Shown here: in pieces, positions 37,332 through 45,047 of the stretch
Numbering within the stretch: position 1 is the first letter of the stretch
Layout of the letters: each line of letters begins with the position of its first letter
DNA from: Selenomonadales bacterium
GTDB lineage: Bacteria; Bacillota; Negativicutes; Sporomusales; UBA7701
Length of the DNA stretch: 64,000 nucleotides
Direction: 5' to 3'
Assembly (NCBI GenBank): GCA_029975165.1
Contig: JARKPR010000003.1
Location: 1-64,000, forward strand
The notes under the pieces: generated by a model
Told to the model about the DNA's origin: nothing
The model's database searches: none
The model's input: only the letters and a program-made list of their open reading frames with translations
Translations under genes and position numbers: made by a program

Positions 37332-38174
37332 GTGTACACCATCTACTCCGCCACCGGCTGCACGCGCTGTAAAATCGTCATGGCCCGGCTGCGCCAGTTG
37401 GGCCTCGACTTTGCCGAACACGACATGAAAGCCGCCGGCAAGGAAGCCTTCCAGCGCTTCTACGCCGCCAACCGCCGCGCCATCTTCCGCGGGCCGGAAG
37501 GCGTCGAATTCCCCCTCCTCACCGACGGGCAAACCATCCGCCAGGGCCTCGGTCCGGCGCTCGCCTGGCTCCAGGCCGGCCCCGACGCCCTCGCCGGCTT
37601 CTTCCAGGTCGGCGTCCTCCACAAGGAATGGCTCGACGGCATCGACATTTCCGGCGGCGACCCCGCCCGCGCCGACGACTTCCTCGCCGTCCTGCGCCAC
37701 CTCAAGCAAAACGCCATGAAGCTCGAAATCGCCACCGACGGCGGCAACGCCGCCCTCCTCGCCGCCGCCGTCCGCGAAGGCCTCGCCGACAGGCTGGTCA
37801 TGAATGTCCGCGGCCCGGCCCACCTCTACGGCCAGCTCGCCGGCCGGCCGGTCGACCCGGCCGACATCCGCGCCACCATCGCCCTCGTGGCCGCCTTCCC
37901 CGCCAAACAGTTCCAGACCGTCGTCGCCCCCCTCCGCCGCGCCGACGGCGCCGTCGCCTACCTCGCCCCCGGCGAAGTCGGCCAGGCCGCCGCCCTCATC
38001 GCCGAGGCGGCCGGCGACAACCACCAGCCCTACCTGCTGCGCCCCTTCCGCCCGGAAGCCGCCGCGGACGAAACGCTGCGCCGGGCCGAGCCCCTGGCTG
38101 CCGCCGCGCTGCTGCCCCACCGCTCCGCCGCCAGGACCCATCAGGTGAAAACCGAGATCGAGAAAACCGGCTGA
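37332..38174 (+). CDS. Glutaredoxin-like domain fused to a radical-SAM-like domain lacking the cluster motif
   Basis: 280 residues, GTG start with AGGAGG upstream. Residues 1-75 are glutaredoxin-like with the redox motif CTRC at 10-13. Residues 90-230 resemble the activating-enzyme branch of radical SAM proteins: VLHKEWLDGIDISGGDPARADDFL (in parts: GIDISGGDP), an MKLEIATDGG strand, and LVMNVRGPAHLYGQLAG. The N-terminal CX3CX2C that would hold the 4Fe-4S cluster is absent, so it cannot be a standard radical SAM enzyme. It lies 42 bases after gcvH. It could be a thiol or persulfide handling protein. Function unknown. Confidence 0.7.
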   Translation: MYTIYSATGCTRCKIVMARLRQLGLDFAEHDMKAAGKEAFQRFYAANRRAIFRGPEGVEFPLLTDGQTIRQGLGPALAWLQAGPDALAGFFQVGVLHKEWLDGIDISGGDPARADDFLAVLRHLKQNAMKLEIATDGGNAALLAAAVREGLADRLVMNVRGPAHLYGQLAGRPVDPADIRATIALVAAFPAKQFQTVVAPLRRADGAVAYLAPGEVGQAAALIAEAAGDNHQPYLLRPFRPEAAADETLRRAEPLAAAALLPHRSAARTHQVKTEIEKTG

Positions 38175-38235
38175 GACCACGCGGCCGCGCTGCGGCCGGC
38201 AGATAAATCCCCCACCGACAAGGAGGAGAAACGGC

Positions 38236-39672
38236 ATGACTTATCCAAGCGTCTACCCGACAGGCACCACCGTGTACGATCCGGCCAAATGCTGGAACGG
38301 CTACACCATCTTCCAAGCCGCCGAGGAAGGCGCCCTGCTCGTCGACATGAACGGCACGGGCGTCAACCTCTGGAAAGGGCTGCACGGCTTCCCCAACAAG
38401 CTGCTGCCCGGCGGCCAGGTCTTCGGCCACCTCGGCGTCAGGAACCCGGCCTACGGCATGCAGGACCAGACCGACCTCGTCCAGGTCGACTGGGACGGCA
38501 ACGTCGTCTGGAAGTTCGACAAGCTCGAATACATCGAAGACCCCGGCGAGACCCCGCAGTGGATGGCCCGCCAGCACCACGACTTCCAGCGCGCCGGCAA
38601 CCCGGTCGGCTACTACGTCCCCGGCATGGACCCGCAGACCGGCGAAGGCAACACCCTCATCCTCTGCCACAAGAACATCAAGAACCCCAAAATTTCCGAC
38701 AAGACCCTCCTCGACGACACCATCATCGAAGTCACCTGGGACGGCGACATCGTCTGGGAATGGACCTGCAGCGACCACTTCGACAGCTACGGCTTCGACG
38801 AAGCCGCCAAAAACATCCTCGCCCGCGACCCCAACTACCGCCCCGCCGGCGGCGGCCAGGGCGACTGGATGCACATCAACACCATGTCCCTCCTCGGCCC
38901 CAACAAATGGCACGACGCCGGCGACGAACGCTTCCACCCCGACAACATCATCTGGGACGGCCGCGAAACCAACATCTGCGCCATCATCAGCAAACAAACC
39001 GGCAAAGTCGTCTGGCAGATCGGCCCCAACTACGACACCACCGACCAGCTCCGCAAACTCGGCTGGATCGTCGGCATGCACCACGCCCACATGATCCCCC
39101 GCGGCCTGCCAGGCGAAGGCAACATCCTCATCTTCGACAACGGCGGCTGGGCCGGCTACGGCATCCCCAACCCCGGCGCCCCCAAAGGCAGCAAAAACGC
39201 CCTGCGCGACTACTCCCGCGTCATCGAAATCGACCCCGTCACCCTCAAGATCGTCTGGCAGTACACCCCCGCCGAGGCCGGCTACATGATGCCCTACGAC
39301 GCCAACCGCTTCTACAGCCCGTTCATCAGCAGCGCCCAGCGGCTGCCCAACGGCAACACCCTCATCACCGAAGGCTCCGGCGGCCGCATCATCGAAGTCA
39401 CCGCCGGCCACGAACTCGTGTGGGAATACATCAGCCCCTACTGGGGCAAGCAGCTCAAGCTCAACATGGTCTACCGCGCCTACCGCGCCCCGTACGAATG
39501 GGTGCCGCAGCTGCCCAGGCCCAAGGAGACCCCCATCGCCAAAATCGACGTCGCCACCTTCCGCGTCCCCGGCGCCGCCCCCCTCGCCCCGGTCAAGCAA
39601 ACGGCCGTGGCCGGCGCCAGGCCCTACCTGCTCGACCCCGGCGTCCTGTGCGTGGGCGCCGCCGACGAATAA
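38236..39672 (+). CDS. Arylsulfotransferase (ASST) family protein, no signal peptide
   Basis: 478 residues of the ASST beta-propeller family, recognised by repeated blades with VDWDGNVVWKF, VTWDGDIVWEW, KQTGKVVWQIG and VTLKIVWQY, and by histidine segments RQHHDFQ, WMHINTMS and MHHAHMIPRG; one of these probably supplies the catalytic histidine that is sulfated. The family moves sulfate between phenolic sulfate esters. Known enterobacterial AssT is exported, but this protein starts MTYPSVYPTGTTVYD with no signal, so it should be cytosolic. AAGGAGGAG precedes the ATG. It is 61 bases after the glutaredoxin-like gene. Confidence 0.85.
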   Translation: MTYPSVYPTGTTVYDPAKCWNGYTIFQAAEEGALLVDMNGTGVNLWKGLHGFPNKLLPGGQVFGHLGVRNPAYGMQDQTDLVQVDWDGNVVWKFDKLEYIEDPGETPQWMARQHHDFQRAGNPVGYYVPGMDPQTGEGNTLILCHKNIKNPKISDKTLLDDTIIEVTWDGDIVWEWTCSDHFDSYGFDEAAKNILARDPNYRPAGGGQGDWMHINTMSLLGPNKWHDAGDERFHPDNIIWDGRETNICAIISKQTGKVVWQIGPNYDTTDQLRKLGWIVGMHHAHMIPRGLPGEGNILIFDNGGWAGYGIPNPGAPKGSKNALRDYSRVIEIDPVTLKIVWQYTPAEAGYMMPYDANRFYSPFISSAQRLPNGNTLITEGSGGRIIEVTAGHELVWEYISPYWGKQLKLNMVYRAYRAPYEWVPQLPRPKETPIAKIDVATFRVPGAAPLAPVKQTAVAGARPYLLDPGVLCVGAADE

Positions 39673-39685
39673 TACGACAGCTCCT

Positions 39686-39732
39686 TTTTCGGCGGGGGAG
39701 CTGCCGGCGGAACAAGCTCCCCCGCCGGAAAA
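39686..39732 (+). terminator. Strong hairpin between ASST and MFS genes
   Basis: Thirteen-base-pair perfect arms (CGGCGGGGGAGCT with AGCTCCCCCGCCG), extended by TTTT and AAAA, around a 12-base loop. It lacks a T run after it, so it may be a processing or stabilising element rather than a full stop. Confidence 0.6.
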
Positions 39733-39810
39733 GGCGGACAAATTTTTGCCTGGTTAGTGAAAGTTATCACTCAACACTTCTCCGCATAATCGATAAGGAG
39801 GTGGCAAAAA

Positions 39811-41202
39811 ATGTCTCATTCCCCGGACGTTCCCGGCAACGACGGCAAAAACTGCTCCTTGCCGCTTAGCTTCACTCCCGGCGAAAAGCGGGCCAATAAT
39901 TACTTCGACGGCCTGCCTGTGTCGCGCTTCCACAAGTTCCTGTTCTATATCATAATGATGGCCTACTTCTTCGAGCAGATGGACAACTGGAACTTCGGCT
40001 TCATCGCCCCCCAGCTCGTCAAAACCTGGGGCCTCACCATGGCCGACATCGGCACCATCAATTTCTGGTACTTCCTCGGCATGACTGTCGGCGGTTTGAC
40101 GGGCGGGTTCATCTCCGACATCATCGGCCGCCGCAAAACGTTTCTGTTTGCCATCCTGCTCTTCTCCGCCATGTCGGTTCTCAACGGACTGACCAGTAAC
40201 TTCGCCATATTTACCATCTCCCGCGCCTTGACCGGTTTCGGCGTATTCTGCCTTATGGTCTGTTCCCAGGCGTACATCGCCGAAATATCGCCGGCCGAGA
40301 GCCGCGGCAAGTGGCAGGGCCTGATCGCCGCCGCCGGCTTCTCCGCGGTTCCCGTTATCGGGCTGCTCTGCAAAATCATCATCCCCTTGGGCCCCGAGGC
40401 CTGGCGCTGGATTTTCCTCTTCGGCGGCTTAGGGCTTTTCGGCTTCGGCTTCGGCCTGAAATACCTCGAAGAGTCCCCCCGCTGGCTGATCACCAAGCGC
40501 CGCCAGGCGGAGGCGGAAGCGGCCGTGGAAAGAATTACCGGCGTTAAAGTCGACTTGACGGAAGCGGCGCAAAAGGTGGAAACGAAGGAAAACGTTTGGG
40601 ATACGCTGCTCGGCATGTTCTCCGCCAAATACATCAAACGGACCCTCGTGCTGTTCGGCTATAACTGGCTTTTCGTCCCCGCCACCTTTGTCGTGACCGT
40701 CTGGACGCCGATGATGATCAGCCAAAAGGGATTTAGCATGGAGGATACGCTGACCGCCTCGTTCATCCTGATGATCGGCGTGCCTTTCGGCTGCTATGTC
40801 GCCTCCCTGGTTTCCGACCGCGGCGGGCGAAAAATTCCGCTGGTCGCAATTACCGTGGTCGGCGGGGCATTCGCATACGCGTTCACGCAAATCGAAGGCC
40901 TTGTGCCGTTGACGATCACCGGCTTTTGCCTCATTTCCTGCGTCATGGCCGCAAGCTTCATCAACTTCAGTTACATCGCCGAATCTTATCCGACCCGCAT
41001 GCGCAATACGGCTGTCGGCATCCACAACGCCATGGGCCGTTTCTGCACCTCCTTCATGCAAAAACAAGTGCCCGTTCTGTTCGCCGCCGGCGGATTCGCC
41101 GGGGTCTACAACACCGTCGCCCTGCTGATGCTGGCCCCCTGTATCATCGTGCTCCTTTTCGGCATGCGCACCGGCGGCAAATCCCTGGAGGAAATATCCT
41201 GA
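39811..41202 (+). CDS. MFS transporter (organic-anion/aromatic-acid type)
   Basis: 463 residues, twelve helices, with the MFS loop motifs GGFISDIIGRRKT and SDRGGRK and the sugar/aromatic porter signature YIAESYPTRMRNTA. A soluble 40-residue N-terminal tail precedes helix 1. AAGGAGGTGGC is a very strong ribosome site. It follows the arylsulfotransferase gene and may import or export its aryl substrate. A terminator follows. Confidence 0.85.
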   Translation: MSHSPDVPGNDGKNCSLPLSFTPGEKRANNYFDGLPVSRFHKFLFYIIMMAYFFEQMDNWNFGFIAPQLVKTWGLTMADIGTINFWYFLGMTVGGLTGGFISDIIGRRKTFLFAILLFSAMSVLNGLTSNFAIFTISRALTGFGVFCLMVCSQAYIAEISPAESRGKWQGLIAAAGFSAVPVIGLLCKIIIPLGPEAWRWIFLFGGLGLFGFGFGLKYLEESPRWLITKRRQAEAEAAVERITGVKVDLTEAAQKVETKENVWDTLLGMFSAKYIKRTLVLFGYNWLFVPATFVVTVWTPMMISQKGFSMEDTLTASFILMIGVPFGCYVASLVSDRGGRKIPLVAITVVGGAFAYAFTQIEGLVPLTITGFCLISCVMAASFINFSYIAESYPTRMRNTAVGIHNAMGRFCTSFMQKQVPVLFAAGGFAGVYNTVALLMLAPCIIVLLFGMRTGGKSLEEIS

Positions 41203-41229
41203 CACCCGCCTGCCATGGGTTGTTATAGG

Positions 41230-41270
41230 AAAAAGGCCTTAGCCGGCTCCGGCCGGATGAGGCCTTTTTC
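41230..41270 (+). terminator. Terminator of MFS gene
   Basis: AAAAAGGCC pairs with GGCCTTTTT, enclosing an inner CCGG-rich hairpin; T run included in the stem. Works on either strand. Confidence 0.85.
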
Positions 41271-41351
41271 CCCTGGATAGCCAGCAGCCGGCAGGATTAA
41301 CGCCCGCCCTGCGGAATTTGATAATATTGCCGATATGCAGGAGGTTCCCCC

Positions 41352-42071
41352 ATGCACGAAAAAGACAAGCCCCTGCTGCTCACGTCCCCGGTCATCACCC
41401 CCAGCCTGCTCGGCGAAACGGGCACCGCCCTCACCGCCGCCGACATTGCCTACCTGAAAAAGTGCGACGTCGTCCGCCACTACGCCAAAGACGCCCTCAT
41501 CGCCCGCCAGGGCGGCTACATCGACAACCTCCATTTCCTGCTCAGGGGCCTCGCCCGCGTCGTCGGCCTCGGGTCCGACGGCGCGGAACGGACCTTCCTT
41601 TACCACAGCGCCGGCTGCTTCATCGGCATCGAGGGCTTTTTCCACCGCCAGCCGGTCATCTTCGACCTCAGGATCCTCGAAGACGCCGACATCCTCGTCA
41701 TCGACCGCGCCGCCTTCGGCGACCTGCTCACCCAGAGCAACATCTGCCTCTACCTGCTCAAATCCATCGCCCTCGCTTCGCGCGTCCTCGCCCACCAGAT
41801 CGAGGACGCCGCCTTCCGCACCACCGAACAGGCCGTCTGCCGCATCCTTTACTGCCTCAGCGACGACGCCCAGCTCACCTACAAGCCCCACTTCACCCAC
41901 CAGGAAGTCGCCGACCTCGTCGGCGCCCACCGCGTCACCGTCACCCACATCCTCGGCCAGCTGAAAAAAGAAGGCATCGTCCGCGACCAGCCCCGCGGCC
42001 ACATCGCCCTCGCCGACCGCGACAAACTCCACGAAAAAATCTACGGCTGCGGCCGGACACAGGAGAAATAG
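41352..42071 (+). CDS. Crp/Fnr-family transcriptional regulator
   Basis: 239 residues: N-terminal cNMP-type sensory domain (about 30-140, IARQGGYIDNLHFLLRGLARVV, in parts GGYIDNLHFLLRG; SAGCFIGIEGFF) and C-terminal winged helix (about 170-235) with HTH text HFTHQEVADLVGAHRVTVTHI. Four Cys-poor N-terminal residues argue against an Fnr iron-sulfur sensor; the effector could be a small organic or redox signal. It is cotranscribed with lplA (5-base gap). The palindrome at 36787 is a good candidate target. Confidence 0.88.
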   Translation: MHEKDKPLLLTSPVITPSLLGETGTALTAADIAYLKKCDVVRHYAKDALIARQGGYIDNLHFLLRGLARVVGLGSDGAERTFLYHSAGCFIGIEGFFHRQPVIFDLRILEDADILVIDRAAFGDLLTQSNICLYLLKSIALASRVLAHQIEDAAFRTTEQAVCRILYCLSDDAQLTYKPHFTHQEVADLVGAHRVTVTHILGQLKKEGIVRDQPRGHIALADRDKLHEKIYGCGRTQEK

Positions 42072-42076
42072 CGCCC

Positions 42077-43051
42077 ATGCTCATCTACCGCAACCCCGAA
42101 ACCGATCCCTGCCTTAACCTCGCCCTCGAGGAACGCCTCCTCGCCGCCGCCCGCGAAGACTGCTTCATGCTGTGGCGCAACCGCCCGGCCATCATCGTCG
42201 GCCGCAACCAGAACACCGCCGAAGAAATCAACGCCACCTTCGTCAGCGACCACGGCGTCGCCGTCGTCCGCCGCCTCTCGGGAGGCGGCGCCGTCTACCA
42301 CGACCTCGGCAACCTCAACTACACCTTCGTAGCCCCCGACAGCCGCCACGCCTTCGACTTCGCCCGCTTCGCCCAGCCCGTCCTCGCCGTCCTCCGCGAC
42401 CTCGGCGTCGCCGCCGAATTCTCCGGCCGCAACGACCTCCTCATCGCCGGGCGCAAATTCTCCGGCAGCGCCCAGTACGTGCGGGGCGGCAAAGTCCTCC
42501 ACCACGGCACCCTGCTGTTCGACTCCGACCTCACCGTCCTCGGCCAGGCCCTCGCCGTCCGGCCGGACAAATACGCCGGCAAAGGCATCAAATCCGTCGC
42601 CAGCCGCATCACCAACATCGCCCCCCACCTCCCCCGGCCGCTCACCATCGCCGCCTTCGCCGCCGCCCTCGCCGACCACGTTAAAAACGCCTTCACTGGC
42701 AGCGACGCCGCCTTCGCCGCCGCCGACTACGCCGCCGCCCGCGCCCTCGTCGCCGCCAAATACGGCTGCTGGGAATGGAACTACGGCAAATCGTCGCCCT
42801 ACAACTTCAGCAACGGCGAGCGGTTCGCCGGCGGCCTCGTCGAATGCCGCCTGTTCGTCGAAGGCGGCGTCATCCGCACCGCCAGGATTTACGGCGACTT
42901 CTTCGGCGACCGCGACATCGGCGAACTCGAGCAGGCCCTCGCCGGCGTCCGCCACCATCCCGGCGCCATAGCCCGCGTCCTCGAGGCCGCCGGTCCTGCC
43001 CGCTACTTCGCCGGCATCGGCTGCGACGAACTCCTCCGCCTCTTCCTGTGA
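42077..43051 (+). CDS. lplA: Lipoate-protein ligase
   Basis: 324 residues. Attaches lipoate to carrier proteins using ATP. Family signatures: NPETDPCLNLALEE at the N-terminus, RNQNTAEEIN, VVRRLSGGGAVYHDLGNLNY, and the catalytic-lysine region GRKFSGSAQ; the C-terminal accessory domain (about 245-324) is present. AGGAG at 42061 lies within the end of the crp gene. Its natural local client would be the GcvH-like protein at 36879. Structured repeat copy B starts directly after the stop codon. Confidence 0.92.
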   Translation: MLIYRNPETDPCLNLALEERLLAAAREDCFMLWRNRPAIIVGRNQNTAEEINATFVSDHGVAVVRRLSGGGAVYHDLGNLNYTFVAPDSRHAFDFARFAQPVLAVLRDLGVAAEFSGRNDLLIAGRKFSGSAQYVRGGKVLHHGTLLFDSDLTVLGQALAVRPDKYAGKGIKSVASRITNIAPHLPRPLTIAAFAAALADHVKNAFTGSDAAFAAADYAAARALVAAKYGCWEWNYGKSSPYNFSNGERFAGGLVECRLFVEGGVIRTARIYGDFFGDRDIGELEQALAGVRHHPGAIARVLEAAGPARYFAGIGCDELLRLFL

Positions 43052-43241
43052 AACCCAGGCTCGCGATAAAGGCCCATCTGCGGCGTTGCTCCCCCCGGGC
43101 GCTATGCCGTCCATGGCGCGCCCGGGACTAGGCCCATCCAGGGCCGTCGTCGGCTGCCATCCTCAGCGTACGTTCCGTGTACGCTTCCGGTGTCATCCTG
43201 CGGTGCGCCTTGCATCTGGACCTTTCTAGCCAGCCTGGGTT
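43052..43241 (+). repeat. Structured 3'-UTR repeat, copy B (after lplA)
   Basis: 190 bases starting at the base after the lplA stop. Ends are inverted repeats (AACCCAGGCTCGCGATAAAG against CTTTCTAGCCAGCCTGGGTT, few mismatches). Internal cores match copy A: CCATCTGCGGCGTTGCTC, CATCCTCAGCGTACGT and GGTGCGCCTTGCATCT. Compared with A it has about 60 extra bases after the first core that form their own palindrome (CCCGGGCGC...GCGCCCGGG-like). Confidence 0.85.
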
Positions 43242-43298
43242 TGTCTTCAAAACACAATAAAAAGCCCCGTCCACCGGGAACCGGTCGACGGGGCCTTT

Positions 43299-43622
43299 TT
43301 ATCTTCTCTGCGGCCGCTGCGGCGGCTTATTCACCGGCACCGCCCTCACCACCACCTGGTCGGCCTCGCAGGCCACCTTCAGCTTGAAATCCACCACGCC
43401 CTGCTTGTACAGGTTCACCTTCAGCGTCAGCAGCGCCTTGCCGATGTCCTCCTGCACCTCCGGCGTGAAAAACGCCGCGTACGCCGGCGGCGGCGCCTCC
43501 TTCTTCGCCGGCTTCGCGGCCGGCCGGCCGGCGGTGCCGTCGCTCAGATGCTCGAACGTCGCCTCCTCCGCCGGGCCGCCCATCATCTCCGCATCCCCGC
43601 GGTTTTTCGGAATCTTGACCAT
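43299..43622 (-). CDS. Conserved hypothetical protein
   Basis: 107 residues, soluble. Residues 1-30 are polar, 30-55 a Lys/Pro/Ala-rich linker, and 55-107 a compact domain (YAAFFTPEVQEDIGKALLTL, FKLKVACEADQVVVRAV). GGAGGG before the ATG at 43622 sets the start. No family recognised; a similar small protein is common in Negativicutes as far as I recall. A hairpin of the type CCCCGTC...GACGGGGC at 43264-43295 downstream may terminate it. Confidence 0.65.
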   Translation of the reverse strand: MVKIPKNRGDAEMMGGPAEEATFEHLSDGTAGRPAAKPAKKEAPPPAYAAFFTPEVQEDIGKALLTLKVNLYKQGVVDFKLKVACEADQVVVRAVPVNKPPQRPQRR

Positions 43623-43808
43623 CGTTCGCCCTCCTTCCGTACGCCCCCAGTATACCACAAACGGCCGCCGCCTTCAGCAAACCGCCGTCCTCCCCATTTC
43701 CGCGAAAATCCAGCCCGCGCCATACATGCTAAAGGCTGGAAAGGGTAAAAATACTGCCGTTGCTCGGATTTTATCGAAAAAAGACGATTATTGGCAGGAG
43801 ATGATCTG

Positions 43809-44366
43809 ATGCCCGAAATCCCCCCAGGCTTCGCGGAAATTATGCGCCTCAAGGTCCAGCTGCAGGAGGCCAGGACGCTCTACTGGCACACGTCCGTGCT
43901 GCTCACCTTCCAGTGGTGGTTCAGCGTACTGACGCCGCTGTGCTTCATCGGGCTATGGGTCAGGCTCCACAAGCGCGCCGGCCTGCTGGAGACGGCGCTC
44001 TACGGGTCGCTGTGGGCGATCGTCGCCATCTGCCTCGATGCCGCCGGCACGGAGTTCCTGCTGTGGGAATACCCGTACACTATCATCCCCCACGCGAGCA
44101 AAATCATCTCCGCGGACCTGACCGCCCTCCCCCTCTCGCTCATGCTCGTCTACCAGTACTGCCCGACGCCGCGCACCTTCGCCTGGGGAACCCTGGCGCT
44201 CGCCGCCCTCTTCGCCTTCGTCATCGAGCCCTTCCTCGTCTGGCTGGGCATCTACAAGCTCTACCACTGGTCATACCTTTACTCTTTCGTCCTTTACATC
44301 CTGCTGTCGTTCCTCTGCAGGAAAATCGCCAAAAGCATCGTCACCGCCTCTTCGCCCTCAGAATAG
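43809..44366 (+). CDS. CBO0543-family membrane protein
   Basis: 185 residues with five to six hydrophobic helices. It matches the CBO0543 family found in spore-forming Firmicutes: YWHTSVLLTFQWWFSVLTPL, LLWEYPYTIIP and a late YKLYHWSYLYSF. Function unknown. The ATG at 43809 follows AGGAGATGATCTG; an earlier in-frame ATG 18 bases upstream lies inside this ribosome site. Its end overlaps the convergent Smr gene by nine bases. Confidence 0.8.
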   Translation: MPEIPPGFAEIMRLKVQLQEARTLYWHTSVLLTFQWWFSVLTPLCFIGLWVRLHKRAGLLETALYGSLWAIVAICLDAAGTEFLLWEYPYTIIPHASKIISADLTALPLSLMLVYQYCPTPRTFAWGTLALAALFAFVIEPFLVWLGIYKLYHWSYLYSFVLYILLSFLCRKIAKSIVTASSPSE

Positions 44367-44705
44367 CACGACCGTAATCCCCGCGTTGCCGCGCTCGAAA
44401 TCGCGGTCGCGGCTGAGGTCGGGGCAGGCGTCCAGTATGCGGCGGGCGCCAGCGTCGAAGATGCTCCAGTCCTCGCCGGCCACCGCCTCCTTTATCGCAC
44501 CGCGCCGCTTGCGCTCCGCCAGGGCGGCGCGGACGCCCACACGCAGCTTGCCGCCCACGCCGGACGAGCCGTAGCCGTGAATTATCTTCGCCGCCTTGGC
44601 TCCCTGGGCGCGGGCGCGGATGAGCTCGCCGGCCAGCCGGTGCGTCGCCTGCTCCACGCTCGGCATGCCGAGCTCGAGATTGATAATCGCCATCTTCGTC
44701 GCCAT
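44358..44705 (-). CDS. Smr-domain protein
   Basis: 115 residues forming a stand-alone Smr domain as at the C-terminus of MutS2: NLELGMPSVEQATHRL, then IIHGYGSSGVGGKLR, and VRAALAER. Smr domains nick DNA or RNA, and some bind stalled ribosomes. The usual D-L-H motif at the start reads N-L-E, so catalysis is uncertain. No MutS2 part is attached. Confidence 0.85.
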   Translation of the reverse strand: MATKMAIINLELGMPSVEQATHRLAGELIRARAQGAKAAKIIHGYGSSGVGGKLRVGVRAALAERKRRGAIKEAVAGEDWSIFDAGARRILDACPDLSRDRDFERGNAGITVVLF

Positions 44706-45047
44706 ATCCGTCCGTCTCCCCCCTATGCTACCAGTATAGCACGATTGTTCCGGCTATGGGACGTTTGCCGCCAACCCATCCCCCCGCAGGCGCGACCCTC
44801 CCGGCTCTCACGGCCAAGACCTTACCGGCGGCCGCGCTGCTGCCGTCCTTCCTATTGCCGCGCAATGGAAAACACGATTATTCCGCGGCCACGCGCCAAG
44901 TTTTCACCGGCCGTCACATATTTGACATATTTGCCTTATATCCTTATAAATAACACCAGTTTAGCCGCGGACGGGCCTGCGGTGCCGGCGGCGTCCGGAC
45001 CGGCCCGGCGTTGACATATGCGGGCGACCGGAAGGAGTGGAGCAATT
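44706..45047. other. Intergenic region before the RND operon
   Basis: 342 bases between divergent genes. No coding sequence is supported. It ends in an AT-rich stretch with the consensus promoter at 44922-44950. Confidence 0.5.
44922..44950 (+). promoter_or_regulatory. Consensus sigma-A promoter of the RND operon
   Basis: TTGACA (44922-44927), 17-base spacer, TATAAA (44945-44950), about 98 bases ahead of the GTG start. The long leader has no obvious operator repeat. Confidence 0.85.

Noticed and set aside
43052-43241. Insertion sequence or MITE
   Set aside because: Inverted ends exist, but the end sequences differ between copies, no target-site duplication is evident and the copies start next to stop codons in fixed orientation; better described as a structured repeat.
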